A stretch of 64,000 nucleotides of DNA from positions 248,001-312,000 of the forward strand of contig NZ_CP137642.1 in NCBI RefSeq assembly GCF_033472595.1, written 5' to 3'. Each line of letters begins with the position of its first letter. The first letter of the stretch is position 1. The position numbers and the translations under genes are program-made. Under the pieces are notes generated by a model. The model saw only the letters and a list, made by a program, of their open reading frames with translations, was not told where the DNA came from and ran no database searches. Source of the DNA: Methanoculleus receptaculi. Its GTDB lineage: Archaea; Halobacteriota; Methanomicrobia; Methanomicrobiales; Methanoculleaceae. Positions 1-8,672 of the stretch are shown one piece after another.

Positions 1-13
1 GGTAGGATGATTC

Positions 14-667
14 ATGGTTAAGAAATTTCGTGCCGAACTGAGATCCCTGAAGGAGGATGTCCGGGATATGGGGGATCTCGCACTTGATATGCTGCAGCGG
101 GCGGTAAAAGCGCTGGAGACCGGGGATGTGAGTGCGGTCGAGTCGTTTGACCGCGACAAGAAGAGACTCGCGGATCAGGATCACGAGATCGAGCAGGATT
201 GTCTCAGGCTCATCGCGCTGTATCAGCCGGTGGCAAAGGACCTGCGGACGATCGCAACCGCGCTTAAGATGAACACCTACCTCTACCGCATCGGGCGATA
301 CGGGAAAGATATCGCTATCCTGGTGCCCGATCTCGCCGATGTCCCGGAGTCATCAGATTGCCTCGACAGCATTCCAGTGATGGCGGATCTCGTCATCGGG
401 ATGGTCACCGATGCGCTGACTGCATTCGAACGGGAAGACCTCTCCGTGATAGACGATATCCTGCCGAGGGAGGAGGAGGTCGATGCCCTCAGGTATGACG
501 TCCTCCGCGAGTCTCTCGCCTCTATGGTGGATGACCCGCGAAGGATCACATGGTGCACGGACTGTATCATGATCGCGCGCTACCTCGAACGCTGCGGTGA
601 CCATGCCTGTAAGATCGCAGAGAAGGTGCGTTATATGGTGACCGGCGACCGGGTCGAGATCCGGTAA
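14..667 (+). CDS. phoU: PhoU-family phosphate regulator
   Basis: Cytoplasmic helical protein of the PhoU family, which acts with the Pst phosphate importer and phosphate-sensing regulators. The 217 residues fit the usual two-repeat, six-helix length. The C-terminal repeat carries the family signature around residues 188-203 (YLERCGDHACKIAEKV), and the first repeat has a weaker copy near YRIGRYGKDIA, where conserved acidic metal ligands are partly replaced. No pst genes follow; a hairpin and a long gap do, so any partners must lie upstream of the window. The start ATG has GGTAGGATGAT just upstream. The family call is secure; the exact regulatory partner is not visible. Confidence 0.9.
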   Translation: MVKKFRAELRSLKEDVRDMGDLALDMLQRAVKALETGDVSAVESFDRDKKRLADQDHEIEQDCLRLIALYQPVAKDLRTIATALKMNTYLYRIGRYGKDIAILVPDLADVPESSDCLDSIPVMADLVIGMVTDALTAFEREDLSVIDDILPREEEVDALRYDVLRESLASMVDDPRRITWCTDCIMIARYLERCGDHACKIAEKVRYMVTGDRVEIR

Positions 668-681
668 ACCCCTTTCATCGA

Positions 682-708
682 CCGCCCCCCACCACCATGA
701 GGGGGCGG
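682..708 (+). terminator. hairpin after phoU
   Basis: A perfect 8-bp inverted repeat (CCGCCCCC at 682-689, GGGGGCGG at 701-708) with an 11-nt loop lies 15 bases after the phoU stop. There is no T-run behind it, so it may stabilise or process the 3' end rather than terminate by itself. Confidence 0.4.
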
Positions 709-709
709 G

Positions 710-1119
710 CAGCAGATGGCGATAACCACACGGAAGCCATGACTGGGGCAGGAACAGGATTTTAAAAGAATGTTCGGTGAGACCGCAAAGTGGCGGCTCC
801 CTCCCGGGCACTGTACCGATGGAGAACTGCCAACCTGAGAGGCGCTGACGGAGAGTGGGACGGAGACGTTCCCCTCCCCTGACTCTCGCATCTCACGAAG
901 AGATATCCCTTGCAAAACCCTGGCCACCCCGAGATCTGGATGGTGCAAACGGCCCGCGGCGATTGTACACATCCCCGTGGTCATTCCCTCCATGGCGAGG
1001 CTCATCAGACCGCGACAGAGCCTGAAGGAACTCGTTTGGTAGCCTGCCATAATCAGAGGCGGCTTGCGAAAGTTTCACAGGCCATTATTTATACCCTCAG
1101 GCGAATCTCTCAGTCAGAG
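710..1119. other. 410-bp gap without a convincing gene
   Basis: No reading frame here has family resemblance. A TATA-like stretch (TTTTAAAA near 758-765) could start a transcript near 785-790, and the following 150 bases are rich in short self-complementary pieces such as GGGAC...GTTCC near 858-874. It could be an unrecognised small RNA or simple spacer. I see no match to tRNA, SRP RNA, RNase P RNA or a riboswitch class I know. Confidence 0.3.
1085..1093 (+). promoter_or_regulatory. TATA box of the RNB nuclease gene
   Basis: TTATTTATA is centred about 31 bases before the ATG at 1120. Initiation some 25-27 bases downstream would place the 5' end at or just before this ATG, so the mRNA is probably nearly leaderless. 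This argues against starts further upstream in the same open frame. Confidence 0.5.
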
Positions 1120-2589
1120 ATGCAGTATCAACAGCCCGTCAACCTCAAGGGCATCGCCTGGACGGCGATGCAGCAGTACGGTTTCGTCCCGGCCTTCCCC
1201 CCATCCGTCCTCCGCGAGGTCGAAAGACTCAAACCGAGGGTCTTCCCGGCGATCATCGACGACCCTCGTGACCTCCGAACGCTCCCCTGGTCATCGATCG
1301 ACAATTACGACTCCCAAGACCTGGACCAGATCGAGGTCTGTGAAGAGGGGCCTGGCGGAGAGATCCAGGTTATGATCGCGATCGCGGATGTCGACGCCTA
1401 CGTCCCGAAGGGATCGGAGACTGATCGCCATGCCGCCCGGAACGGGACGGCGGTCTACACCGGGGTTACAACCTTTCCGATGCTGCCCGACCGTCTCTCT
1501 GCCGGCCTGACATCGCTCCTTCCCGGCCAGGAACGACTGGCGGTTGTCATCGAGTATACCGTCCTCCCCGACGGGGGCATTGTGCCCGGCGACGTCTACC
1601 GGGCAATAGTTGCAAACCAGGCGAAGCTCGTCTACGAAGAGGTCGGCGACTGGCTGGAGGGGAGCGGCCCGGTGCCCGATATGATCCGGGAGAGACCAGA
1701 CCTCATGAGACAGATCCTGCTCCAGGACCGGGCCGCAACACGGATGAAGAGTTACCGGACGGAGAGAGGCGCGCTCGTCCTTGAGACCATCGAACCCGAA
1801 CCGCTCGTGAAGGGTGATCAGGTGTTTGGTCTTGTCATCCAGCGGCAGAACCGCGCCCGCTGCCTGATCGAGGAGTTTATGGTCGCGGCGAACAGGACGC
1901 TGACAGCGTTCCTGAATAGCGCGGGTCTCCCGATGATCCACAGGGTCGTCCGCAAACCGAACTACTGGGAGGAGATCGTTGCCGTGGCGGCGGAGCGCGG
2001 GGCGGCACTGCCCGAAGAGCCGGACGCGGAGGCTCTCACCCGTTTCCTCATACGGGAGAAAGCGGCCGACCCCGAGCGTTTCCCTGACCTCTCACTTACC
2101 GTTATAAAACTCATGGGGACAGGCGAGTACGTGGCGTTTCGGCCGGGGGAAGAGCCTATAGGCCACTTCGCCCTCGCTGTCGCCGACTACACCCACGGCA
2201 CCGCACCAAACCGGCGTTACGTCGACATCATCATCCAGCGGCTGGTAAAATCGGTGCTCGCCGGTGAACACGAACCGCCCTACGCACCCGAAGAACTCGA
2301 CGAACTCGCCTCCTGGCTCACGGGTCGGGACAAGGCAGCCCAGAAGGTCGAGCGGTTCGTCCGGAAGGCGGCAGCGGCGGTACTCCTCGGGGATCGGATC
2401 GGCGAGACCTTCGAGGCGTTTGTCACCGGCGCCTCGGATAAGGGGACATATGTCCGGCTGATCGATCCGCCGGCCGAAGGAAGGGTGGTCATTGGGGAAC
2501 GGGGGCTGCGGGTCGGCCAGAGGATACGTGTCCGCCTGCTGGCTGTCGACCCCTACAAGGGTTACATCGATCTCGGGTATACCCGGTGA
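1120..2589 (+). CDS. RNB-domain 3'-5' exoribonuclease (RNase II/R-like)
   Basis: Predicted processive 3'-5' exoribonuclease. The RNB catalytic domain occupies roughly residues 45-400. Its metal-binding aspartates are visible in IDNYDSQDLDQI (residues 60-71), and the conserved arginine region HFALAVADYTHGTAPNRRYVD lies near 350-370. The last 65 residues look like an S1-type OB fold (FEAFVTGASDKGTYVRL). At 489 residues it is shorter than bacterial RNase R because the N-terminal cold-shock domains are missing or reduced, as in archaeal members. The frame is open further upstream, but the ATG at 1120 is chosen because a TATA box sits just before it and the upstream translation has no family resemblance. 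It converges on the mechanosensitive channel gene with a 16-base gap. Confidence 0.87.
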   Translation: MQYQQPVNLKGIAWTAMQQYGFVPAFPPSVLREVERLKPRVFPAIIDDPRDLRTLPWSSIDNYDSQDLDQIEVCEEGPGGEIQVMIAIADVDAYVPKGSETDRHAARNGTAVYTGVTTFPMLPDRLSAGLTSLLPGQERLAVVIEYTVLPDGGIVPGDVYRAIVANQAKLVYEEVGDWLEGSGPVPDMIRERPDLMRQILLQDRAATRMKSYRTERGALVLETIEPEPLVKGDQVFGLVIQRQNRARCLIEEFMVAANRTLTAFLNSAGLPMIHRVVRKPNYWEEIVAVAAERGAALPEEPDAEALTRFLIREKAADPERFPDLSLTVIKLMGTGEYVAFRPGEEPIGHFALAVADYTHGTAPNRRYVDIIIQRLVKSVLAGEHEPPYAPEELDELASWLTGRDKAAQKVERFVRKAAAAVLLGDRIGETFEAFVTGASDKGTYVRLIDPPAEGRVVIGERGLRVGQRIRVRLLAVDPYKGYIDLGYTR

Positions 2590-2605
2590 AGAAAAAAGGT
2601 TTAGA

Positions 2606-3421
2606 TCAACTGTCCAGATGAACATCCACCTGTGGGAATGGGATCTCTATACCGGCATCCCTGAAAGCCCCGACGATCTCTCGGGTCAGATCCCACTTCA
2701 CTCCCCAGAGGTCATCCGTCTTCGTCCAAGCCCGCAGAGAGAGGTTCACCGAGGAGTCCGCCAGCTCGGTTACGACCGTCACAGGCTCAGGTGATGGGAG
2801 CACCTTCTCGTGAGACTTCATCAGGTCAGTGGCAACCCTGATCGCCTTATTCAGGTCTGTGTCGTAGGCCACACCCACAGTAACATCGGCACGCCGGGTA
2901 TCCATCCGGCTGTAATTGATCACGGGGTTACCCCAGACCTGGGAGTTCGGGATTGTGATGTAGGTGTTGTCGACCTTTAGCATCTCGGTTGTCATGATAC
3001 CTACACCCGTGACCGTCCCGGAGATCCCGTTGATCTCGGCAAACTCCCCCTTCTCGATGGGGTGGAATACCGCCACCCAGACCCCCGCGGCCAGGTTGGT
3101 GATGGTGTCCTGGAGGCCGAACCCCAGTATAAGCCCGATCACAGCCGAGAGACCGAGAACCACAGAGGAGACATCAAACCCCAGCGTCGCCATGACGACG
3201 AGTACGAGGATAACGTAGAGCAGGATCGAGAAGAAACTTAACAGGAAATCGACAACCAGTCCAGAGAGTTTGGTGGCCCGGGAGAGAGCCATTTTGAAGG
3301 CAGACCTGAGCACCCTCACCACGATCAACCCTATTACCGCAGCGATCACCGCGAGAACAACGGTCTCAAGCGTGATGCTGGTGAGCGGAACGGGAGTGTT
3401 GAGAATATCCTCTAACGCCAT
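2606..3421 (-). CDS. MscS-family mechanosensitive channel
   Basis: Small-conductance mechanosensitive channel of the cytoplasmic membrane that releases solutes during osmotic downshock. The 271 residues show a short N-terminus, hydrophobic segments near residues 17-40, 58-80 and 84-112, then the soluble MscS beta domain. The pore-lining helix and its junction are seen in LGLSAVIGLILGFGLQDTITNLAAGVWVAV, with Gly/Ala packing and the FGLQ turn typical of the family. The C-terminal alpha-beta domain ends near VDVHLDS. A TATA-like box is positioned for transcription to begin almost at the ATG. Confidence 0.92.
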   Translation of the reverse strand: MALEDILNTPVPLTSITLETVVLAVIAAVIGLIVVRVLRSAFKMALSRATKLSGLVVDFLLSFFSILLYVILVLVVMATLGFDVSSVVLGLSAVIGLILGFGLQDTITNLAAGVWVAVFHPIEKGEFAEINGISGTVTGVGIMTTEMLKVDNTYITIPNSQVWGNPVINYSRMDTRRADVTVGVAYDTDLNKAIRVATDLMKSHEKVLPSPEPVTVVTELADSSVNLSLRAWTKTDDLWGVKWDLTREIVGAFRDAGIEIPFPQVDVHLDS

Positions 3422-3443
3422 ACTCCCTGATGGCTTGGGAAAA

Positions 3444-3452
3444 CATATATAC
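3444..3452 (-). promoter_or_regulatory. TATA box of the mscS-like gene
   Basis: On the minus strand GTATATATG is centred 27 bases before the ATG at 3421, the spacing expected for a leaderless archaeal transcript. Confidence 0.55.
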
Positions 3453-3512
3453 CCGTATCATCCGGCATCAAACAGGTTCGCCCGGGAGAGAAAAATGGAT
3501 GACTCCGGTCAT

Positions 3513-5018
3513 CTACGCTACATGCAGGAACTCGTTGACCAGTTCCCGGATCGCTTCTTTGTTCCCGTAAAGCCTCTCACTCAGCCCAAGGTCATCGAAG
3601 GCTTTCAGTGCGGCGATACGGCTATCGATCATTCCCGGCGGAAAAATGCCATATTTCTCGAAGATCGCCCGTTTCGCCTCAAGCGCCACGGCAGACTCAA
3701 CGCATGAGGCGGGGAGCTGCCGGAATTCCGCAAGCCGTTCCTTAAACGCCGGGCTGAAGATGTTCCCGCTGACGTAGAGCCTCTCCGCAACCTCGAGCGC
3801 ATCGGGCATCTCGATCCCGTGCAGCGACGCCACAATCAGACCGGCGACGGTAAGGTAGAGGTCGGCCGAACCGTCAGCAACGCGGTACTCGAAAGTCTGT
3901 TTTGAGGGACGGTCGCCGGCAGGGCCTTTCTCAGCGGGGTTGGCGTCACGTGCCATGTCGTCGGCACCGATCCAGCCGAGGGGCACCCGGATCACGACCG
4001 AGCGGTTGCGGTCGCCCCAGCAGACCGTCGTCGGCGCTTCCTGGTGGGGGACGAGGCGCAGGTAAGAGAGAGGGATGGTGTTCCCGAACGCCGTCAGGGC
4101 ATCGGATACGTCAAGAATTCCGGCGATCATCTTCCTGGCAAGCGGGCTTAACCTGCCCTCCTCGACCAGAAGGTTCCGGCCATCTTTCTCGACGAGCATG
4201 TGGAAATGCATCCCGCTACCGGCCTTGCCGACGGTGATCTTCGGGGCAAAACTGATCTCGACACCGTAGCGGTCCCCCAGCATCCGTAAAACCCATTTGG
4301 CAATGATCAGCTGCTCGACCGCCTGCTCCACCGGCATCGGCATGAATTCGATCTCATGCTGCTCGTAGTAGGTGTCACCGTCGTAGAAGCATCCAACCTC
4401 CGAATGACCGTATTTTACCCTGCCCCCGGCACACGCTATCAACCGCATCGCCTCATCCCGCAGGTCAGCAAACTTGACAAAAGGCCCGGATGAGTGATAG
4501 CCTTTCTGATCGGTGGCGGGGTATAGGTCATCGCGCGGGCTGATGACATAGTACTCAAGCTCGCCCAGGGTCATGAAGGTGTAGCCTGTGCGACGGGTGA
4601 ACTCTTCGTTCGCCTTGCGAAGCACGTAGCCTGGCGAACTCTCCAGTGGTTTCCCATCAACATCGTAGAAAGAACAGAGGACCTCAAGCGTAGGCACTTC
4701 GGAAAACGGGCTCACGAACGCCGTGCGGTAGCGCGGGATCACGTAGAGGTCGCTGCTCCCCGCCTCAATAAAAGAGAAGAGGTTGCTGCCGTCGACGCGC
4801 TCACCCTCGGAGAGGATGGTATCGAGGTGGTTTCGCGAGGTTATTACGAAGTTGAGGGTCTTTAGTTTGCCATCCTCTGCGGCGTAGCGGAAGTTAACCA
4901 TCTCAACGCCGTTTGCCTCACAAAAACAGATGATATCCTCTTTTGTAAACTCAGCCGGATCTTTCTTGAGAAAACGCACCAACCTGTTTGGGTTCATCAG
5001 GATCTCAGAATCTTTCAT
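3513..5018 (-). CDS. glutamine synthetase-family enzyme
   Basis: Member of the glutamine synthetase superfamily, which joins ammonia (or an amine) to glutamate with ATP. Family motifs in order are the substrate-side ELEYYV near residue 155, GHSEVGCFYDGDTYYEQHEIEF near 200-225 (metal-binding glutamates), GSGMHFHM near 268 (nucleotide and metal site), LSYLRL followed by CWGDRNRSVVIRVP, and FEYRVADGSADLYL near 375. At 501 residues it is longer than archaeal GlnA (about 440) and diverges from the standard NxYKRLxPG form, having LSYLRLVPHQEAPTTVCWGD. It may therefore be a gamma-glutamyl-amine ligase or a second GS rather than the main assimilatory enzyme. It stands alone with its own promoter and no GlnB gene nearby. 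Confidence 0.82.
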   Translation of the reverse strand: MKDSEILMNPNRLVRFLKKDPAEFTKEDIICFCEANGVEMVNFRYAAEDGKLKTLNFVITSRNHLDTILSEGERVDGSNLFSFIEAGSSDLYVIPRYRTAFVSPFSEVPTLEVLCSFYDVDGKPLESSPGYVLRKANEEFTRRTGYTFMTLGELEYYVISPRDDLYPATDQKGYHSSGPFVKFADLRDEAMRLIACAGGRVKYGHSEVGCFYDGDTYYEQHEIEFMPMPVEQAVEQLIIAKWVLRMLGDRYGVEISFAPKITVGKAGSGMHFHMLVEKDGRNLLVEEGRLSPLARKMIAGILDVSDALTAFGNTIPLSYLRLVPHQEAPTTVCWGDRNRSVVIRVPLGWIGADDMARDANPAEKGPAGDRPSKQTFEYRVADGSADLYLTVAGLIVASLHGIEMPDALEVAERLYVSGNIFSPAFKERLAEFRQLPASCVESAVALEAKRAIFEKYGIFPPGMIDSRIAALKAFDDLGLSERLYGNKEAIRELVNEFLHVA

Positions 5019-5042
5019 TCTTTTTTATCGTTGTATTTGACC

Positions 5043-5051
5043 GTATAAAAA
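5043..5051 (-). promoter_or_regulatory. TATA box of the glutamine synthetase-like gene
   Basis: TTTTTATAC on the minus strand is centred about 29 bases before the ATG at 5018, so transcription should begin at or very near the start codon. Confidence 0.55.
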
Positions 5052-5149
5052 GAAATATCTTCGCGCCGGGAGAGGTTTATCAAGCCGGAGCGCAAGCCTG
5101 AAGATACTGGTTTGATATCCCCTTCATCCGGTCGGAAAGAGAGGGTGAG

Positions 5150-5157
5150 TTATATAC
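5150..5157 (+). promoter_or_regulatory. TATA box of the DUF61 gene
   Basis: TTATATAC predicts a 5' end near 5180. The in-frame ATG at 5161 would then be upstream of the transcript, so the ATG at 5200, preceded by GAGGAG at 5184-5189, is the better start. Confidence 0.5.
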
Positions 5158-5199
5158 CTCATGCAGAATATAGGTCTCATCCAGAGGAGCGCGATACTT

Positions 5200-5631
5200 A
5201 TGCCCGGGCGACCCTCAACCGGCGAGGACTCAACAATCCTCCGCTGGATGCGGTTTGAGATCGGTAGAATCAACGACGGCGTGGTTGCGGAACGAAAACG
5301 TCTCGCAACCCTGCTCTCAGAGGAGAGACCATCGACCATCACAAAAGGAGGAGAGTATTACGAATTCGACCGCGACGTCCTTCTCCGACTGAAGGAAACC
5401 CTCCCGGCTGAACTGCAGCGGCGGCTCAGGCTTCCTGTCCTCTTCTACTTTGACTCAACCGTTCCTGACAGCCTCTTTCTTTCGGATGAGGCTGCGGTAG
5501 AGGCCCTCCAGCACCTGGGAGAGATCAGCTCGCTCCGGAGGATGCATGAGGGCCGACTCTGGATAGCAAAACCGCTTGTCTATCTCATGATGGGTCGGTA
5601 CCCAACGGCAATACAGATCGTGATGAGGTAG
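5200..5631 (+). CDS. DUF61/UPF0216 family protein
   Basis: Conserved archaeal protein of unknown function, 143 residues, matching the UPF0216 (DUF61) family along its length. The characteristic N-terminal pattern is seen in IGRINDGVVAERKRLATLLSEERPSTITKGG, followed by a helical middle and a short hydrophobic C-terminal region (PLVYLMMGRYPTAIQIVMR). The start at 5200 is preferred because a TATA box predicts transcription from about 5180 and GAGGAG lies ten bases before this ATG. No signal peptide or metal motif is seen. It is divergent from the glutamine synthetase-like gene, which gives little functional hint. Confidence 0.8.
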   Translation: MPGRPSTGEDSTILRWMRFEIGRINDGVVAERKRLATLLSEERPSTITKGGEYYEFDRDVLLRLKETLPAELQRRLRLPVLFYFDSTVPDSLFLSDEAAVEALQHLGEISSLRRMHEGRLWIAKPLVYLMMGRYPTAIQIVMR

Positions 5632-5694
5632 CATCCAGTCTCCACAAAAAATGAAGATAAAGGATTCCCCGATGAGAGAACGCGTCCTGCCGGG

Positions 5695-6297
5695 TCAGCC
5701 AGATCGGTTGACTGACTGGCCTGGATCGCTCTTCTTCGTGACCCTCCGCCGCAGCCGTTCGAGCAACGGCCGCGTGATCTCATCCACCTGCCGATCGAAG
5801 TAGTCCACCCACTCTGCAACCAGTGCAAGGTGTCTCTTCTGTTCGGAGAGTCGCTCCTCCAGATCATCGATGGTTCTCCGGAGTTGAGCGGTCTCGCTGG
5901 CCCTCTCCTGGCGTTCACGATCGAGTTCCTCGGAGAGGCGCGCAATCCGGCGCTCCTGCAGGGCAAGCGTATCCCGCATCACCCCGAGATCTATGACCAC
6001 CTCGGCCGGGAGGGGGGCAGCGGCCGGCTCTGCCTCTTCTGCCGCCTCTTCTTCCGGCGCAGCCGGTCTCTTCCCGGACTTTAGCCTCTCTGTGATCTCA
6101 TCCGGCGAAAGACCTTTTCCAGATAGTTCCGCAAGTTCCCTGACGATCTTGACCGCTCTCTGCGGAAACAGCCTGACCGGGCCTATCATCCGGTAGGTAA
6201 AGAGACTCTCGTAGGTCTGAATGAGTCTCCGGACCTCCTGCTCCGTGAGACCGGTGAGGTGCGCGATGTCACCGATCTTGAGTTCCTTCTCGCTCAT
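5695..6297 (-). CDS. MerR-like HTH protein with coiled coil
   Basis: About 200 residues. The first 70 resemble a MerR-type winged-helix DNA-binding domain (KIGDIAHLTGLTEQEVRRLIQTYESLFTYRMIGPVRLF, then the second helix pair ending LSPDEITERLKSG). An acidic alanine/proline-rich linker follows, then a long coiled coil from about residue 105 to 165 with many Glu, Arg and Leu residues. The tail is basic. No metal-sensing cysteine motif is present. It is probably a DNA-binding regulator or chromosome-associated protein; the target is unknown. The ATG at 6297 is chosen over one four codons upstream because GGTGG lies at a sensible distance. Confidence 0.65.
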   Translation of the reverse strand: MSEKELKIGDIAHLTGLTEQEVRRLIQTYESLFTYRMIGPVRLFPQRAVKIVRELAELSGKGLSPDEITERLKSGKRPAAPEEEAAEEAEPAAAPLPAEVVIDLGVMRDTLALQERRIARLSEELDRERQERASETAQLRRTIDDLEERLSEQKRHLALVAEWVDYFDRQVDEITRPLLERLRRRVTKKSDPGQSVNRSG

Positions 6298-6425
6298 GAT
6301 TGCCACCATCCTTCCGCAACCCGCCCGCGCCTCCGGGCGGGAACCCTGCGTAAATCTTTGTCATCATCAGGTATAGGTACGTGCCTGATCACGTTTTTTA
6401 TCCAGACAATACAAGTAATTCCTGC

Positions 6426-7109
6426 ATGAAACGGAGAGAGGAGGAAAGCACCCCCCGAGATGTGACCATTATCCGCAAAAGGGTGCGCACCGCCCGCCTC
6501 CAGGTGCAGCCGGACGGAACCCTGCGCGTTGTTGCACCGCCGTCGTTTGACGTCAAAGGTTTCCTGGAGCGCAACGCTGAATGGATCGAGAGGCGGCAAG
6601 ATGAACTCGACCGACTGGCCGCCGAGGGGTGCGGGCGGGAAGATCTGCTCCTCCTCCACGGACGGTTTCACCGCCTGCTCCGCGGCGCGCGGTTCGCGAT
6701 CGACGTCCCGGGGGAGACGGTCACCTGCCCATCCATATTGAGCCTGAGGCAAAACCTGAGCCTGCTCCTGAGGGAGGAGATCGCAGAGAGGGTTGAGACC
6801 CATCCCGACCCTCTCTGCCGTAAGGTTGGCCGGATCACGGTTAAGATGCAGAGAACCCGGTGGGGGAGCTGCTCGACGCTCAACAACCTGAACTTCAACC
6901 TCCGCGTAATAGCCCTCCCGAAGTCGTTGCGCGAGTATATCGTCATCCACGAGGTCGCCCACCTGCGCGAGCAGAACCACTCGCAGGGGTTCTGGCGTCT
7001 GGTCGCAGACCGCTGCCCCGATTACCTGGAGGCGGAAGCCGAACTGCGGCGATACTGGGTCATACTCGAGCGGAACCGGGTATGGAGGAGGCTGCAGGAT
7101 ACCAGATAA
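6426..7109 (+). CDS. YgjP-like M48-type metallopeptidase (DUF45)
   Basis: Predicted cytoplasmic zinc metalloprotease of the YgjP/WLM-like family, 227 residues. The zinc motif HEVAHLREQNHSQGFW (HExxH plus a downstream His, near residues 176-192) is intact. The typical upstream RTRWGSCSTLNNLNFNLRV strand and the C-terminal CPDYLEAEAELR region are also present. There is no signal peptide or transmembrane helix. The ATG at 6426 is preferred because the 15 residues before it look unlike the family. The natural substrate is unknown; relatives are often near restriction or repair genes, but no such neighbours are here. Confidence 0.85.
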   Translation: MKRREEESTPRDVTIIRKRVRTARLQVQPDGTLRVVAPPSFDVKGFLERNAEWIERRQDELDRLAAEGCGREDLLLLHGRFHRLLRGARFAIDVPGETVTCPSILSLRQNLSLLLREEIAERVETHPDPLCRKVGRITVKMQRTRWGSCSTLNNLNFNLRVIALPKSLREYIVIHEVAHLREQNHSQGFWRLVADRCPDYLEAEAELRRYWVILERNRVWRRLQDTR

Positions 7110-7502
7110 CCGGAGTGGTTTTTACCCGCTTCTCGATCGAAGACTGCCAAACCGATAACCTTCAGGCAGCGCCCAGGTCCGATGAACCTCTGCGAGGACT
7201 GATTCCAGGGGATGTGCGCCACCGCAGACCGTTCGCCCCTATCTGGATGCGCAGGTGAACTGGTTTTTTGGCGGAGAGGGTGTTCTCCATCGGTTCCCGC
7301 TGAACCCTCTTTGATGCCTCATCCGTGACACCCCGCCCGGTTTCACACCGCCAACCACCAGCCGCTGCCCATCTTCCCGGGGGGTGGTGAGGGTGGTTCA
7401 ACAAAAGACCTTCAACACGAATGGCACGATTGCATCACCGGAAGTGTTTGCAAGAAGAACCGGTCAACCATTTCTGCAGGGTCTCGACCCATTGACCACG
7501 CT
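7110..7502. other. about 390 bp without a supported gene
   Basis: The space between the 3' ends of two convergent genes. Short frames exist on both strands but none resembles a protein family, and composition is not clearly coding. I see no strong terminator, tRNA or repeat. Confidence 0.4.
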
Positions 7503-8225
7503 TCAGCCCTCCGTCTCCGGTCTCTGATAGTGGTTCCGGTAGGTCACAAGAAGTGTGGCACAGATCAGAAGGAAGACGGCAATCGAGAGAAGGAACCCGG
7601 CTCCCGGCGGGATCAGGTTTACAACCCAATCGATGCCAAGAGCGATTGCATAACTCCCGATAACAGCGCCTATGACGATACAGGAGAGAACCTCGGTCTT
7701 TGTCATGCCGAGCATCCGCCCGACGATGGATCCGACGATACTCCCCGAACCGTCGAAGGGCAGCGCCACAAACGCTATGAGCCCGACAAAGTAGAGCCTC
7801 TCCAACCAGGGTCGTCTGTCAAGAAACGACCTCCCCGCCTCCACAAAACGGCTGATCCAGGGGCCGACGCGAGGTATGCGCATGAGCAGCGGGAAGTTCC
7901 AGGCCATGAAAAGCCCGCCGGCAAAGTCCAGAAACACTATGGTGAACGCCGCCAGCCACCAGGGGATCCCCCCGAGGATACAGAGAGGTATGACAGATTC
8001 GCGACCAAGCGGCGGGACAACATAGGCAACCATCATCGCGAAGAGAAAGAGCCACCCCCCAACCGGGAGCAAGAACCAGACGATAGAGAGAAAGAGACCG
8101 CAGAGCAGGAACGGAATCAGGACTTTCAAGACGTTCGTCCGGTCATCGGGATCATCATCGCCCCATATCTCAATCTGCCGCATGAACCGCCGCCACCTGC
8201 GGTGCTCTCTCGAGGACGGGGTCAC
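7503..8225 (-). CDS. COG2426-type small multidrug export-like membrane protein
   Basis: Integral membrane protein of about 240 residues with six or so hydrophobic segments (near 33-58, 60-80, 85-118, 145-170, 178-200, 205-228). It matches the archaeal and bacterial family annotated as putative small multidrug export protein (COG2426). Landmarks are PLGRESVIPLCILGGIPWW and the glycine-rich VALPFDGSGSIVGSIVGRMLGM. The N-terminus has a charged cytoplasmic stretch (EIWGDDDPDDR). The export role is only a family label and has little experimental support. It lies 9 bases behind ribL and may be co-transcribed with ribL and the JAMM gene. Confidence 0.75.
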   Translation of the reverse strand: MTPSSREHRRWRRFMRQIEIWGDDDPDDRTNVLKVLIPFLLCGLFLSIVWFLLPVGGWLFLFAMMVAYVVPPLGRESVIPLCILGGIPWWLAAFTIVFLDFAGGLFMAWNFPLLMRIPRVGPWISRFVEAGRSFLDRRPWLERLYFVGLIAFVALPFDGSGSIVGSIVGRMLGMTKTEVLSCIVIGAVIGSYAIALGIDWVVNLIPPGAGFLLSIAVFLLICATLLVTYRNHYQRPETEG

Positions 8226-8234
8226 CCCTCCCCA

Positions 8235-8672
8235 TCAGGATCCCCCGGGGCCACTCCTATACCGGGTGTTCAGGATACGCTCGATGATCTTTGATGAACT
8301 GGCCAGAGAGCCGAAATAACCGGCTATCCTGACGACCTCAGCATCGAGTCCACGCTCCCCCAGGTTCTGGCGGAGACGCTCCTCATCGAAGTGCTGGTTA
8401 AACCCGAGCGTGATGATATCCGGCCGGATCTCCACTATCGGCCGGAACATATCATGGAGATCGCCAAGAATCGCATGATCCACAGGCTTCAGTGCAGCAA
8501 CCATATGGAGTCTCTGGTCCTCGGGGATGACCGGTTTTGGCTTGTGCTTCACGTTCGCGTCCCGCGCCACGATCACATAGAGTTCGTCGCCGAGTTTCCG
8601 GGACTCCTCCAGGTAATAGAGGTGCCCTGGATGAAGGATATCAAACGTCCCGGTCGCGACCACACGCCTCAT
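8235..8672 (-). CDS. ribL: archaeal FAD synthetase
   Basis: Cytidylyltransferase-fold enzyme that adenylylates FMN to FAD in archaea. The 145 residues match RibL in length. The nucleotidyltransferase signature TGTFDILHPGHLYYL has the two active-site histidines at residues 14 and 17. The C-terminal signature is SSSKIIERIL (ISSTxIRxxI-like), where ATP phosphate is held. The upstream JAMM gene overlaps it by four bases (ATGA), so translation is coupled. Riboflavin genes ribB and ribK are elsewhere in this window, and this gene would complete the route to FAD. Confidence 0.88.
   Translation of the reverse strand: MRRVVATGTFDILHPGHLYYLEESRKLGDELYVIVARDANVKHKPKPVIPEDQRLHMVAALKPVDHAILGDLHDMFRPIVEIRPDIITLGFNQHFDEERLRQNLGERGLDAEVVRIAGYFGSLASSSKIIERILNTRYRSGPGGS

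Noticed and set aside
7162-7404. 80-codon minus-strand frame in the gap after the metallopeptidase
   Set aside because: No family resemblance, no ribosome site, and proline/arginine-rich translation typical of non-coding GC-rich DNA.
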